In this document: one piece after another, positions 44,841 through 53,503 of the stretch
Layout: every line of letters starts with the position of its first letter
Numbering within the stretch: position 1 is the first letter of the stretch
Assembly: GCA_964608185.1 (NCBI GenBank)
Contig: CAZSMR010000001.1
Span: 15,443 to 79,442 of the forward strand
DNA from: Porticoccus sp964608185
Lineage (GTDB): Bacteria > Pseudomonadota > Gammaproteobacteria > Pseudomonadales > Porticoccaceae
DNA length: 64,000 bases
Direction: 5' to 3'
Program-made: the position numbers and the translations under genes
Notes under the pieces: model-generated
The model's database searches: none
The model's input: only the letters and a program-made list of their open reading frames with translations
Told to the model about the DNA's origin: nothing

Positions 44841-45998
44841 ATGTATTCTACCCAGCTATCTCTGCCTCCCCTGTCGCTTTATGTGCACATCCCTTGGTGT
44901 ATAAAAAAATGTCCATATTGCGACTTCAACTCCCATACTTCGGCAACAGATATACCTGAAAAAGACTACTTAATATCTTTGATGGATGATCTAGATAAGA
45001 CATTGAACTTTGTTCAAGGAAGAAAATTAAGCTCTATTTTTTTTGGTGGAGGTACCCCCAGTCTATTTTCAGCTAATGGAATTGAACAAATTATCAAAGG
45101 TGCTGAAAGTCGTATTGATTTCCATAAAGACATAGAGATTACCTTAGAGGCTAATCCAGGAACTTTTGAGCAAAAAAAGTTTTCAGATTATAGAGCTAAA
45201 GGTGTGAATCGACTCTCTATTGGAGTGCAAAGTTTTAACGACACTCAGCTCATATCTCTAGGAAGAGTTCATTCTTCTAAGGAAGCATTGAATGCCGTTA
45301 AAAATGCAAAACTTGCTGGATTTGATAATATCAATATTGACCTAATGCACGGCTTACCTAATCAAAGTGTTGATGAAGCAATTAATGACTTAACATGCGC
45401 AATTAAATTAGAGCCAAATCATATATCTTGGTATCAGCTTACTATTGAGCCTAATACTATCTTTTTCAATAAGCCACCCAAGCTACCAAAAGAAATCTTA
45501 GTTGAAGCAATTCAAGAAAAAGGGGGGGAAATATTATTGGATGCTGAATATAAACAATATGAGGTATCTGCCTATTGTAAAAAAAATAAACGGTCTGCTC
45601 ACAATATGAACTACTGGGAATTTGGCGATTATCTTGGTATTGGGGCTGGTGCCCACGGCAAAATCTCTTTACCAAAAGAAAATAAAATTATACGCATCCA
45701 AAAAACCAGATCGCCGGAGGACTATTTGAACTATAAAAAAACATATACATGTAGTTCTAAAAGCATTGATTTAGACGAAATACCTTTAGAGTTTATGATG
45801 AATGCGCTTCGAATAAATCAGGGTGTTTCAACCACTATGTTTGAAGGTAGAACTGGTCTATCTGTTAGGCAGATAGACCCATGCCTTAGAATACTAAAAA
45901 AACAAAAATTGATAGAGGACTCAACTACTACAATTTGTCCTACAAAAAAAGGACGAATGCTTTTAAACTCAGTACTTGAAGTATTTTTAGAACCGTAA
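44841..45998 (+). CDS. hemW: Radical SAM heme chaperone HemW
   Basis: Heme-binding radical SAM protein related to coproporphyrinogen oxidase HemN. It is thought to insert heme into target proteins such as respiratory enzymes. The 385-residue protein has the cluster motif C-x3-C-x2-C in HIPWCIKKCPYCDFNSH near 16-32, then FFGGGTPSLF near 67-76, and RLSIGVQSF near 126-134. The C-terminal HemN-like domain is present. It lacks the extra N-terminal part of true HemN. It closes the conserved metX-rdgB-hemW block. Confidence 0.93.
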   Translation: MYSTQLSLPPLSLYVHIPWCIKKCPYCDFNSHTSATDIPEKDYLISLMDDLDKTLNFVQGRKLSSIFFGGGTPSLFSANGIEQIIKGAESRIDFHKDIEITLEANPGTFEQKKFSDYRAKGVNRLSIGVQSFNDTQLISLGRVHSSKEALNAVKNAKLAGFDNINIDLMHGLPNQSVDEAINDLTCAIKLEPNHISWYQLTIEPNTIFFNKPPKLPKEILVEAIQEKGGEILLDAEYKQYEVSAYCKKNKRSAHNMNYWEFGDYLGIGAGAHGKISLPKENKIIRIQKTRSPEDYLNYKKTYTCSSKSIDLDEIPLEFMMNALRINQGVSTTMFEGRTGLSVRQIDPCLRILKKQKLIEDSTTTICPTKKGRMLLNSVLEVFLEP

Positions 45999-46234
45999 TA
46001 TGTTGAGCGCTAACTAAATAAGTCTAGCTATTAACAAAAATATTACTAACACATAAAATTTATTTCCAACTGATACAGCGATACAAATAACGAAATTTAA
46101 AAAAATATAATCATATATTTACAACAAATCAATTAAATTGACGATTGATGTTTGTTTGCTACCCAGAGCGAGTGTTATCATGATTATATTGTCTTACTTG
46201 AAAGTTTCATACTTAATAATGGAGATTACCTTAT

Positions 46235-46561
46235 ATGAGCGAACATATCGTTCACGTTACTGATGCTAGCTTTGAAGCCGATGTTATAAGTTCTAAGATT
46301 CCGGTGTTGCTTGATTTCTGGGCCGCTTGGTGTGGGCCATGCAAAATGATTGCACCCATGCTTGATGAGCTATCAAACGATTATGGTGGACGAATTAAAA
46401 TATGCAAAATAGACGTAGATGATAATCCTACTACGCCGAACAAATTTAATGTAAGGGGTATTCCAACTTTAATAATATTCAAAGATGGTAATGTAGAGGC
46501 TACAAAAGTAGGGGCACTTTCTAAAGCTCAACTAATTGAATTTATAGAATCAAGCATATAA
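46235..46561 (+). CDS. trxA: Thioredoxin 1
   Basis: General cytoplasmic disulfide reductase. The 108-residue protein has the full WAAWCGPCKM active site at about 30-39 and the cis-proline region VRGIPTLIIFKDG near 74-86. Length is as in E. coli (109). It is followed by rho, the usual trxA-rho order. The 236 bases upstream after hemW contain no gene and probably hold the trxA promoter. Confidence 0.97.
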   Translation: MSEHIVHVTDASFEADVISSKIPVLLDFWAAWCGPCKMIAPMLDELSNDYGGRIKICKIDVDDNPTTPNKFNVRGIPTLIIFKDGNVEATKVGALSKAQLIEFIESSI

Positions 46562-46758
46562 TTAGGGATATTTTTTTATCCTGCGTTAACTTGTTGCGAT
46601 TTAATGCTATCGCGCTTATAATCTTATTCACTGCAGTATAGTAATCCCAATATTGAGATAATCATAAAATTTCTACTAAATTCGCTTGTACTGAGCCACT
46701 ATATTTTTTCTGGCTAATACTCTATTCAAATTTTAATAACCGTGCATATCCTTAATTT

Positions 46759-48018
46759 ATGAATCTAACAGAACTGAAAACTAAACCCATTGATGAGCTT
46801 GTAAGAATTGCTTCAGAAAATGGTCTTGATAATCTAGCTCGCTCGAGAAAACAAGACGTCATCTTTAGTATCTTGAAACGTCATGCAAAAAGTGGTGAGG
46901 ACATTTACGGAGAAGGTGTTTTAGAAATCCTGCCTGATGGGTTTGGTTTTTTAAGGTCATCAGATGCGTCATATCTTGCAGGGCCAGATGATATTTATGT
47001 ATCGCCTAGTCAAATTCGTCGTTTTAATTTGAGGACGGGTGATTCAATTGCTGGAAAGATTAGACCACCAAAAGAAGGCGAACGATATTTTGCAATGCTC
47101 AAGCTGGATGAAATTAATTTTGATAAACCTGAAGATGCTCGTAATAAAATTTTATTTGAAAACCTAACACCTCTTTTTCCAGATGAACGATTAGTTTTAG
47201 AAGCAGGAAACGGATCTACAGAAGACCTTACAGGTCGTATCATTGACTTAGTTTCACCCATAGGAAAAGGGCAACGAGGCCTAATTGTAGCTCCTCCAAA
47301 AGTGGGGAAAACTATAATGATGCAACATACCGCACAAGCTATTATAAGAAACAACCCCGAATGTCACATTATTGTATTACTAATCGACGAAAGACCGGAA
47401 GAAGTTACTGAAATGCAACGAACCGTCAAAGGAGAAGTTGTTGCTTCAACTTTTGATGAGCCCCCTTCTCGCCATGTCCAAGTTGCCGAAATGGTTATTG
47501 AGAAAGCAAAAAGGCTTGTAGAGCACAAAAAAGACGTTGTTATACTGCTAGATTCTATTACTCGACTTGCTAGGGCATATAATACTGTTCAACCTTCATC
47601 TGGAAAAGTTTTGACAGGTGGTGTTGATGCACACGCTCTGGAAAGGCCAAAACGCTTTTTTGGAGCAGCAAGAAATATCGAACAAGGTGGAAGCTTATCG
47701 ATAATAGCAACAGCATTAGTTGAAACTGGATCCAAAATGGACGAAGTGATCTACGAAGAATTTAAGGGTACTGGTAATCTTGAGCTGCATCTGGACCGGA
47801 AAGTATCTGAAAAAAGAGTTTATCCTGCTATAAATATTCGTAGGTCAGGAACGCGTCGTGAAGACTTGCTGATGTCTGAAGATGATTTACAAAAAGTTTG
47901 GATTCTTCGCAAACTACTTCATAGCATGGAAGATTCAGATGCTATTGAATTTATAATAGATAAGCTTAAAGGTTCCTCTACAAACGATGAATTCTTCCTT
48001 TCGATGAAACGAAAATAG
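46759..48018 (+). CDS. rho: Transcription termination factor Rho
   Basis: Hexameric RNA-dependent ATPase that releases transcripts. The 419-residue protein (same size as E. coli) starts with the N-terminal RNA-binding domain MNLTELKTKPIDELV. It has the OSBL fold with GFGFLRS near 65, and the ATPase Walker A APPKVGKTIMM near 176-186. DERPEEVTEMQRTV near 210-223 and LLDSITRLARAYN near 262-274 follow. Family Walker A usually reads PKAGKT; here V replaces A, a mild change. The 197-bp leader after trxA likely carries autoregulation, as rho is known to attenuate itself. Confidence 0.97.
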   Translation: MNLTELKTKPIDELVRIASENGLDNLARSRKQDVIFSILKRHAKSGEDIYGEGVLEILPDGFGFLRSSDASYLAGPDDIYVSPSQIRRFNLRTGDSIAGKIRPPKEGERYFAMLKLDEINFDKPEDARNKILFENLTPLFPDERLVLEAGNGSTEDLTGRIIDLVSPIGKGQRGLIVAPPKVGKTIMMQHTAQAIIRNNPECHIIVLLIDERPEEVTEMQRTVKGEVVASTFDEPPSRHVQVAEMVIEKAKRLVEHKKDVVILLDSITRLARAYNTVQPSSGKVLTGGVDAHALERPKRFFGAARNIEQGGSLSIIATALVETGSKMDEVIYEEFKGTGNLELHLDRKVSEKRVYPAINIRRSGTRREDLLMSEDDLQKVWILRKLLHSMEDSDAIEFIIDKLKGSSTNDEFFLSMKRK

Positions 48019-48050
48019 AAATTATAAAATTACTTTTTCTAATAAAATTT

Positions 48051-48686
48051 TTAAGGGGACAGTCGAAAAATAGTCCATTCTTGATTTTCGAGTATGTACT
48101 GAAATCTGTCGTGCAGGCGATACTTACCTCCCTGCCAAAACTCAATTTCAATAGGAACCACTCTATAACCGCCCCAGAATTCAGGAAATGGCACATCTAC
48201 TTCTGCATATTTTTTTTCTACACGAAAAAATTCTTTCTCAAGGGCCTCTCGAGATATCAATTTGCTGCTTTGTATCGAACTCCATGCTGCAAGCTGACTT
48301 GCTCTAGGGCGCTTTTTAAAATAACTAAGTGATTCTGTTTCAGAAATTTTTTCTACTCTTCCACCAATTATCACCTGACGATCAAGATTGAACCAAGGAA
48401 AAAGTAAGCTGACATTTGGATTATTTTTTATTTCGAGCGCTTTTCGACTTTCGAAATTCGTATAAAATACGAAGCCTTTTTTATCAAACTGCTTCAGTAG
48501 AACCGTGCGCTGCCAAGGTCTTCCATTAGTATTAATAGTCGCCAAAGACATCGCAGTAGGGTCAGGTAAGTCAGAACTTAATGCATTTTCCATCCAACAA
48601 GAAAATTGATCTATAGGACAATTTTTTAGGGATTCTTTGGTCAAAGAATCATATTTATATTCTCGGCGAGTATCTTCAAGGGACAT
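48051..48686 (-). CDS. pdxH: Pyridoxamine 5'-phosphate oxidase
   Basis: FMN enzyme for the last step of vitamin B6 synthesis and salvage, oxidising PNP or PMP to PLP. The 211 residues show PTAMSLATINTNGRPWQRTVLLK near 41-63, FYTNFESRKALEI near 74-86, and SQLAAWSSIQSS near 134-145. They end with the family tail GGYRVVPIEIEFWQGGKYRLHDR. Length is typical (E. coli 218). It lies downstream of serC and serA in the same orientation; SerC has a second role in B6 synthesis, so the grouping may be functional. Confidence 0.95.
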   Translation of the reverse strand: MSLEDTRREYKYDSLTKESLKNCPIDQFSCWMENALSSDLPDPTAMSLATINTNGRPWQRTVLLKQFDKKGFVFYTNFESRKALEIKNNPNVSLLFPWFNLDRQVIIGGRVEKISETESLSYFKKRPRASQLAAWSSIQSSKLISREALEKEFFRVEKKYAEVDVPFPEFWGGYRVVPIEIEFWQGGKYRLHDRFQYILENQEWTIFRLSP

Positions 48687-48741
48687 TTATGAACTCCAAA
48701 GCATACCTGAATGTTTAATCAAAACGATCACTTTATATCAT

Positions 48742-49911
48742 TCAAACAAGCCGCACACTCAAAATTCCTTCTACACTGGAAATTTTCTCTAGGAGTTCTT
48801 GAGTTGGCTCTGACTCAACGTCTATAATATTGTAAGCGATTTCATTTCTACTCTTATTGACCATATCGATCACATTGAGGCTACAATCAGCTAGTAAGGT
48901 AAGGACATTACCTAAAATTTTAGGTACATTTTTATTACAAAAAGTTATCCTATATCCACCATGTCTAGGCATTTTTGTCTTAGGAAAATTTACTGAATTA
49001 CAAATATTTCCTTGTTCCAGGTAATCAATCAATTGATCTGCAGCCATGATGGCACAATTTTCTTCAGCCTCGCTTGTACTAGCTCCAATATGGGGCATAG
49101 ATATTACATCTTTTCGGCCTAGCATCTCTGGTGTTGGAAAATCCGTAACATATTTTTTTAAATTTTGATTATCTAATGCATCTTTTACGGCGATTGAATC
49201 AACGACTTCTTCACGAGCAAAATTAAGTAAAACTGCAGAGCTTTTCATAAAAGCTAACGTTTCCTTGTTAATCAAATGCTTTGTGGCGTCTAGTGCCGGT
49301 ACATGCATCGTTATAAAATCTGCTCTCGAAAGTAAACTCTGAAGGCTGTCCATTTTTTCCACCTTATGAGACAAACGCCAAGCAGCTTCAACGGACATTG
49401 CTGGATCAAAACCAACGACGTTCATACCTAACTCAAGGGCCATATTTGCCACCATAGACCCTATGGCTCCAAGCCCTACAACTCCTAATGTTTTTCCTGC
49501 AATTTCAGATCCTGCAAATTGACTTTTTTGCTTTTCAAGCAGCTTTGACATTTCAGTAGAATCTTTAATTTCAGTCAATCCTTGTACATAATTCATACCT
49601 CCAAAAATATCTCTTGAAGACATAAGTAATGCAGAAGCAACGAGCTCCTTTACTGCATTAGCGTTTGCACCAGGAGTATTAAATACAACAACTCCCATTT
49701 TTGTGAACTTTTCAATTGGAATATTGTTCACTCCTGCCCCAGCTCGAGCTACCGCTTTTATACTAGACGGTAATTTTTCATCATGGAGCTTTTGGCTTCT
49801 GAGTATAAATGCATCAGGGTCAGGGATATTATCAGACACAAGATAGTTTTTAGGACTAAAGCGATCTAACCCTTTAGATGAAATTTTATTATACGTCCGA
49901 ACTTTATGCAT
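48742..49911 (-). CDS. serA: D-3-phosphoglycerate dehydrogenase (ACT-domain, short type)
   Basis: First step of serine synthesis from 3-phosphoglycerate. The 389-residue protein has substrate loops ARAGAGVNNIPIE near 59-71 and the NAD fold LGVVGLGAIGSMVAN near 143-157. The catalytic arginine is in FAREEVVD, and the acid-base His in MPHIGASTSEAEENCA near 267-282. A C-terminal ACT domain (about 320-389) is the feedback-type regulatory module. The segment NFAREEVVD replaces the usual NxARGxxVD. It follows serC by 38 bases. Other 2-hydroxyacid dehydrogenases are possible but the pair with serC favours SerA. Confidence 0.9.
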   Translation of the reverse strand: MHKVRTYNKISSKGLDRFSPKNYLVSDNIPDPDAFILRSQKLHDEKLPSSIKAVARAGAGVNNIPIEKFTKMGVVVFNTPGANANAVKELVASALLMSSRDIFGGMNYVQGLTEIKDSTEMSKLLEKQKSQFAGSEIAGKTLGVVGLGAIGSMVANMALELGMNVVGFDPAMSVEAAWRLSHKVEKMDSLQSLLSRADFITMHVPALDATKHLINKETLAFMKSSAVLLNFAREEVVDSIAVKDALDNQNLKKYVTDFPTPEMLGRKDVISMPHIGASTSEAEENCAIMAADQLIDYLEQGNICNSVNFPKTKMPRHGGYRITFCNKNVPKILGNVLTLLADCSLNVIDMVNKSRNEIAYNIIDVESEPTQELLEKISSVEGILSVRLV

Positions 49912-49949
49912 GTTTTCTTACTCTACGTCTGTGATGATTGAAAGTATTA

Positions 49950-51062
49950 TCATAAAACTTCATGATACGCCCATTTAATCCAAGGCATCAGTGCCTCGAG
50001 ATCGGAAGATTCTACAGTTGCTCCACCCCAAATCCGCAATCCTGCGGGAGCATCACGGTAAGCCCCTATATCGTATGCTACTAATTCTTGTTCTAAGAGC
50101 TTCACCACCCGTTTCACCTTGTCGGCTTCTAGGTCTAAAATCAAGCATATGCTGGTGCTTGACAAGGTATCCGGCTTCACAGCTAAAAAACTAATCCAAT
50201 CATTACTTTCCACAAATTTTTTGATTACTTTAAGATTATTTTCTGATCTGTTAATAGCTGCTTTAACGCCGCCTATAGACTTAACCCAGTCAATTGCATC
50301 GAGATAATCTGCGACACAAAGCATAGAAGGAGTGTTTATAGTTTCTCCTCTAAATATACCATCGATTAACTTTCCTCCCTTAGTCAGCCTAAAAATTTTA
50401 GGCATAGGCCAAGAGGGAGAATAACTTTCAAGTCTTTCAACAGCACGAGGACTTAGTATAAGAACCCCGTGAGCCCCTTCACCCCCTAAAACTTTTTGCC
50501 AACTGTAGGTAACAACATCTAGTTTTTCCCATGGAAGACTCATCGCAAAAACAGCAGATGTTGCATCACAAATAGTCAGACCTGTTCTATCAGAATCGAT
50601 CCAATCAGCGTTAGGTACCTTAACCCCAGAAGTAGTGCCATTCCATGTAAAAACTATGTCATTGTCAGGGTTAGCCTGCTTGAGGTCAGGAAGCTGGCCA
50701 TAGTCAGCACTGAACGATTGCACGTTCTCAAGCTTTAATTGCTTAATTATATCTGTGACCCAGCCTTTGCCAAATGACTCCCATGAAAAAACGTCAACAC
50801 TCCTTTGTCCAAGTAGTGACCACATAGCCATCTCGAAAGCTCCAGTGTCTGAAGCTGGAACAATACCGACTAGATATCCTTTTGGCAGTCCAAGTATCTC
50901 AGCTGTATCAAGACAGGCCCGACCTAAAGCAGACTTTCCTACCTTTGCACGGTGAGAGCGACCTAATGTCTCGAGATCTAATTTTTTCACATCATAACCA
51001 GGTCGCTTGCTGCAAGGGCCAGAGGAAAAATTAGGATTAAGAGGTTTTATAGATGGTTTCAT
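49950..51062 (-). CDS. serC: Phosphoserine aminotransferase (alphaproteobacterial-type SerC)
   Basis: PLP aminotransferase forming phosphoserine; SerC can also act on 4-phosphohydroxythreonine in vitamin B6 synthesis. The 370-residue protein does not resemble E. coli SerC in its N-terminus. It fits the second SerC family (TIGR01365 type) known from alphaproteobacteria: LNPNFSSGPCSKRPGY near 8-23, RSHRAKVGKSAL, VPASDTGAFEMAMWSLLG. The PLP lysine is in SWQKVLGGEGAHG near 188-200. Finding this type next to serA in a gammaproteobacterium suggests an old horizontal transfer or an alternative lineage. Confidence 0.9.
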   Translation of the reverse strand: MKPSIKPLNPNFSSGPCSKRPGYDVKKLDLETLGRSHRAKVGKSALGRACLDTAEILGLPKGYLVGIVPASDTGAFEMAMWSLLGQRSVDVFSWESFGKGWVTDIIKQLKLENVQSFSADYGQLPDLKQANPDNDIVFTWNGTTSGVKVPNADWIDSDRTGLTICDATSAVFAMSLPWEKLDVVTYSWQKVLGGEGAHGVLILSPRAVERLESYSPSWPMPKIFRLTKGGKLIDGIFRGETINTPSMLCVADYLDAIDWVKSIGGVKAAINRSENNLKVIKKFVESNDWISFLAVKPDTLSSTSICLILDLEADKVKRVVKLLEQELVAYDIGAYRDAPAGLRIWGGATVESSDLEALMPWIKWAYHEVL

Positions 51063-51203
51063 AATTCATTGCCTGAAAAAATATAAAATTAAGAAGCTCA
51101 AAAAAAGTCTTCATCACAATAGTTAACAAGAAGTCATACAAAATTGTTTGAACGGAAAACACTCATGTGGATCTCGGCGGTCTCGACAGTGTTAATACAA
51201 GTA

Positions 51204-51872
51204 TCACTTCAGCTGAGTCCGCTCTTTGTCTATCAAAAAGGAGGCCACCTGCAACATTTCGGTCTGACTGCCTGCGCTTCTACCTGAAATCCTATACTTT
51301 CCATTGACTACAATTTCTGGAGTCCCTCTTAAGCGATATTTTTCTTGTTTTTTTTCTGCAAAATCTGCAGCCATCGCAATAGTGCCTGAGTTAAATATTT
51401 TAGAAAAATTTTCTTGTTGCACTCCATTAGCAACGAAAAGCGCAGCAATTTCAGCTTCACTTTTTAATTTTTCTTTTTTAAGATTCATAGCATCAAAGAT
51501 AGCACTATGCATCAAGTCAAACACTTTTAAAGCCTGAGCTGTGTAGTATGCTTTTGCATGAAGACGCATTTCCACCTGCCAAACTGCAGGTACACCGATA
51601 AAATAGACATCTTCTAATTGACTTTTTTGCCATGACTCAAGTTTGGTTTTAAAAGTATAGCAGTGGCTGCATCCATACCAAAACAAATCTACTACTTCTA
51701 TCTTTGAAGGGTCACTTGTAAGTACTGGATCTGATAGAACCTCATAATGAACCCCGGCTTGATAAGCATCTGCTGATACTTGGGGGATCAACGCAAAAAA
51801 TAGGGTAACGCAAAATAACAAATTGACTACCAAGCGATTTAACAACTGCTCTTTTTGACTTTTTAGTATCAC
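51204..51872 (-). CDS. dsbA: Thiol:disulfide interchange protein DsbA
   Basis: Periplasmic oxidant that introduces disulfides into secreted proteins. The 222 residues begin with a basic N-terminus and a hydrophobic signal core (LVVNLLFCVTLFFALI, about 14-29). The active site is C68-S-H-C71 in FWYGCSHCYTF, a CSHC rather than the more common CPHC. The cis-proline region is RGTPEIVVNGKY. It is downstream of the cytochrome c4 gene, as in Pseudomonas; dsbB lies about 24 kb away on the same scaffold. Confidence 0.93.
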   Translation of the reverse strand: MILKSQKEQLLNRLVVNLLFCVTLFFALIPQVSADAYQAGVHYEVLSDPVLTSDPSKIEVVDLFWYGCSHCYTFKTKLESWQKSQLEDVYFIGVPAVWQVEMRLHAKAYYTAQALKVFDLMHSAIFDAMNLKKEKLKSEAEIAALFVANGVQQENFSKIFNSGTIAMAADFAEKKQEKYRLRGTPEIVVNGKYRISGRSAGSQTEMLQVASFLIDKERTQLK

Positions 51873-51966
51873 TTTAATAGCGCCTTACTCCAATTAAATT
51901 TTTTGAAAGAAAGTTTCAAAGTATCATGACAAGCAACAAAAGTTAACATTTTTTCATGTGAACTGA

Positions 51967-52605
51967 TTACTTTAACCCGGCAATAAAGTTTGCCACTGCA
52001 TCAATTTCTACATCGCTCATGTATTCAGCTACACCTCGCATTATTTTTGAGTCCCCATCGTTATTTCTAGCTCCTTCATTACTAGGATCATGTGCTCCCG
52101 TTCGCCATGCACGTAGTTGCTTAGCTGTATATTGAGCATACTGACCTCCTAGCAATGGATAACCAGCAGGACCATTGCCTTGGGCTGAAGGTGAATGGCA
52201 ACCAGTACACGCTGGGACGCCAGTCTCAATATTTCCTCCTCGATATATAGCTTCACCTAGCTCAAGATTTTCTTCTTGCGCCCCTGATATTTGAATATTT
52301 TTTGAAGCGTAATAAGCAGCTATGTCAGACAAATCTTGGTCTGAAAAAGAATCGAGTATCCCAGTCATAGATGCTATTTTGCGTCGTCCGTGTTTAACAT
52401 CTTTTAGTTGCTTTGTAAGATATTTTTCACCTTGTCCAGCCAGTTTTGGAAAAGAAGGAACTGCACTATTACCATCAGCGCCATGACAACCAGCACACAT
52501 AGCTGTTTTTGATTTTCCGACCGTTGCATCTCCGGCCGCAAAAATTAGTGTAGAAGCCATGATACAACTAGTAACTATGGCAAATTTTAAAATAATTTTT
52601 TTCAT
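51967..52605 (-). CDS. cc4: Diheme cytochrome c4
   Basis: Periplasmic electron carrier with two covalent hemes, linked to terminal oxidases. From the ATG at 52605 it has 212 residues; upstream extension to 52692 is poor. It has a signal peptide ending near TLIFAAG, then two similar domains: heme motif 1 CAGCH at 37-41 and motif 2 CTGCH at 133-137. Each has a downstream methionine ligand candidate (KIASMTG near 76-82 and DSKIMRGVAEYM near 186). Length is like cc4 of Pseudomonas. The gene probably feeds electrons to the oxidase whose assembly factors are encoded at 59-64 kb. Confidence 0.92.
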   Translation of the reverse strand: MKKIILKFAIVTSCIMASTLIFAAGDATVGKSKTAMCAGCHGADGNSAVPSFPKLAGQGEKYLTKQLKDVKHGRRKIASMTGILDSFSDQDLSDIAAYYASKNIQISGAQEENLELGEAIYRGGNIETGVPACTGCHSPSAQGNGPAGYPLLGGQYAQYTAKQLRAWRTGAHDPSNEGARNNDGDSKIMRGVAEYMSDVEIDAVANFIAGLK

Positions 52606-52731
52606 TAGTTTAGTCCACTCTCTGCATTGCGCTACAATATAAATTAGTATTGTCCGTTTCAAAACTAAGGCATTATATACCAAGTCTTTCATGATCCGAA
52701 TAGCGAAATCAAGATACCTTGTGGGTAAAAC

Positions 52732-53337
52732 ATGTCGAATACTATTTCATTTAATAAAACTGAATTTTTAATCAGTGCTCCTTCTATTACCAAATCTCCA
52801 GCTGATACAGGAAGGGAGGTTGCTTTTGCCGGTCGGTCTAATTCAGGAAAATCAAGTGTTATCAATGCTTTAACAAATAATAAAAAGCTTGCTCGGACTA
52901 GTAAAACACCAGGTCGCACTCAATTACTCAATTTTTTTTCCCTAAGCGAAGATCGTCGTTTAGTAGACTTACCAGGCTATGGATTTGCTAAAGTGCCGAA
53001 AGCAATTAAAAAAAAATGGGATCTTAGTCTCGCTGGTTATCTACAAGAAAGACGCTCTCTTAAAGGGTTGCTTATATTAATGGATATTCGCCACCCACTT
53101 CAAAAATACGACTGGCAAATCATTCACTGGGCATCAGAATCTGCAATGCCTATACATTTACTGCTAACAAAATCAGATAAATTAAAGAAAGGGGCCATAA
53201 ACAACACCATACTAAAAGTAAAGCGTGAACTTAAGCAAGCATCTCTGAAAGCTAATATTTCTTTACAAGCTTTTTCATCTCTAAAAAAAACTGGCTTATA
53301 TGAACTTAAGGAGCAACTAGAGGAATGGTTAGAATGA
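52732..53337 (+). CDS. engB: Ribosome biogenesis GTPase EngB (YihA/YsxC)
   Basis: Essential GTPase for assembly of the large ribosomal subunit. The 201 residues have Walker A FAGRSNSGKSSVINAL near 31-46 and TSKTPGRTQLLNFF near 60-73. LVDLPGYGFAKV near 82-93 and LLTKSDKLK near 144-152 follow, the full set for the TrmE-Era-EngA-YihA group. It diverges from the cytochrome c4 gene and converges on polA, with a terminator between. The order is as in Pseudomonas and E. coli. Confidence 0.96.
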   Translation: MSNTISFNKTEFLISAPSITKSPADTGREVAFAGRSNSGKSSVINALTNNKKLARTSKTPGRTQLLNFFSLSEDRRLVDLPGYGFAKVPKAIKKKWDLSLAGYLQERRSLKGLLILMDIRHPLQKYDWQIIHWASESAMPIHLLLTKSDKLKKGAINNTILKVKRELKQASLKANISLQAFSSLKKTGLYELKEQLEEWLE

Positions 53338-53344
53338 CTTTAAA

Positions 53345-53425
53345 AAAGAAAAAAAACCTAATCATCGGCGGTGATTAGGTTTTTATGTAACGCTAGGAGA
53401 AAAAATTTGTCTTTGGAGAGAAAAA
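53345..53425 (-). ncRNA. Candidate small RNA at the Spot 42/ErsA locus
   Basis: The intergenic region between polA (3' end) and engB is where E. coli Spot 42 and Pseudomonas ErsA are encoded. On the minus strand it has two pyrimidine anti-ribosome-binding tracts, CTCTCC (53420-53415) and TCTCCT (53400-53395). A strong stem-loop then runs into eight Ts. This is the layout of an Hfq-type sRNA tail. No clear promoter was found and the 5' end is a guess. Confidence 0.3.
53352..53384. terminator. Bidirectional terminator between engB and polA
   Basis: Arms at 53352-53364 (A-run, then CCTAATCA) and 53372-53384 form a long perfect stem with the 7-base loop TCGGCGG. A- and T-runs on either side provide a U-tract in both directions. 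It can stop engB on the plus strand and polA, or a small RNA, on the minus strand. Confidence 0.92.
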
Positions 53426-53503
53426 TTTTAAATGCGTACTAAGTTAGATGCCTTAAAACGTAAAAGTTCCATAAAAAATAAAAATAAAACTGTTAATTCT
53501 TAG

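Noticed and set aside
46562..46590. Weak hairpin after trxA as a terminator
   Set aside because: The stem AGGGATA/TATCCT is imperfect, with Ts in the loop rather than after it.
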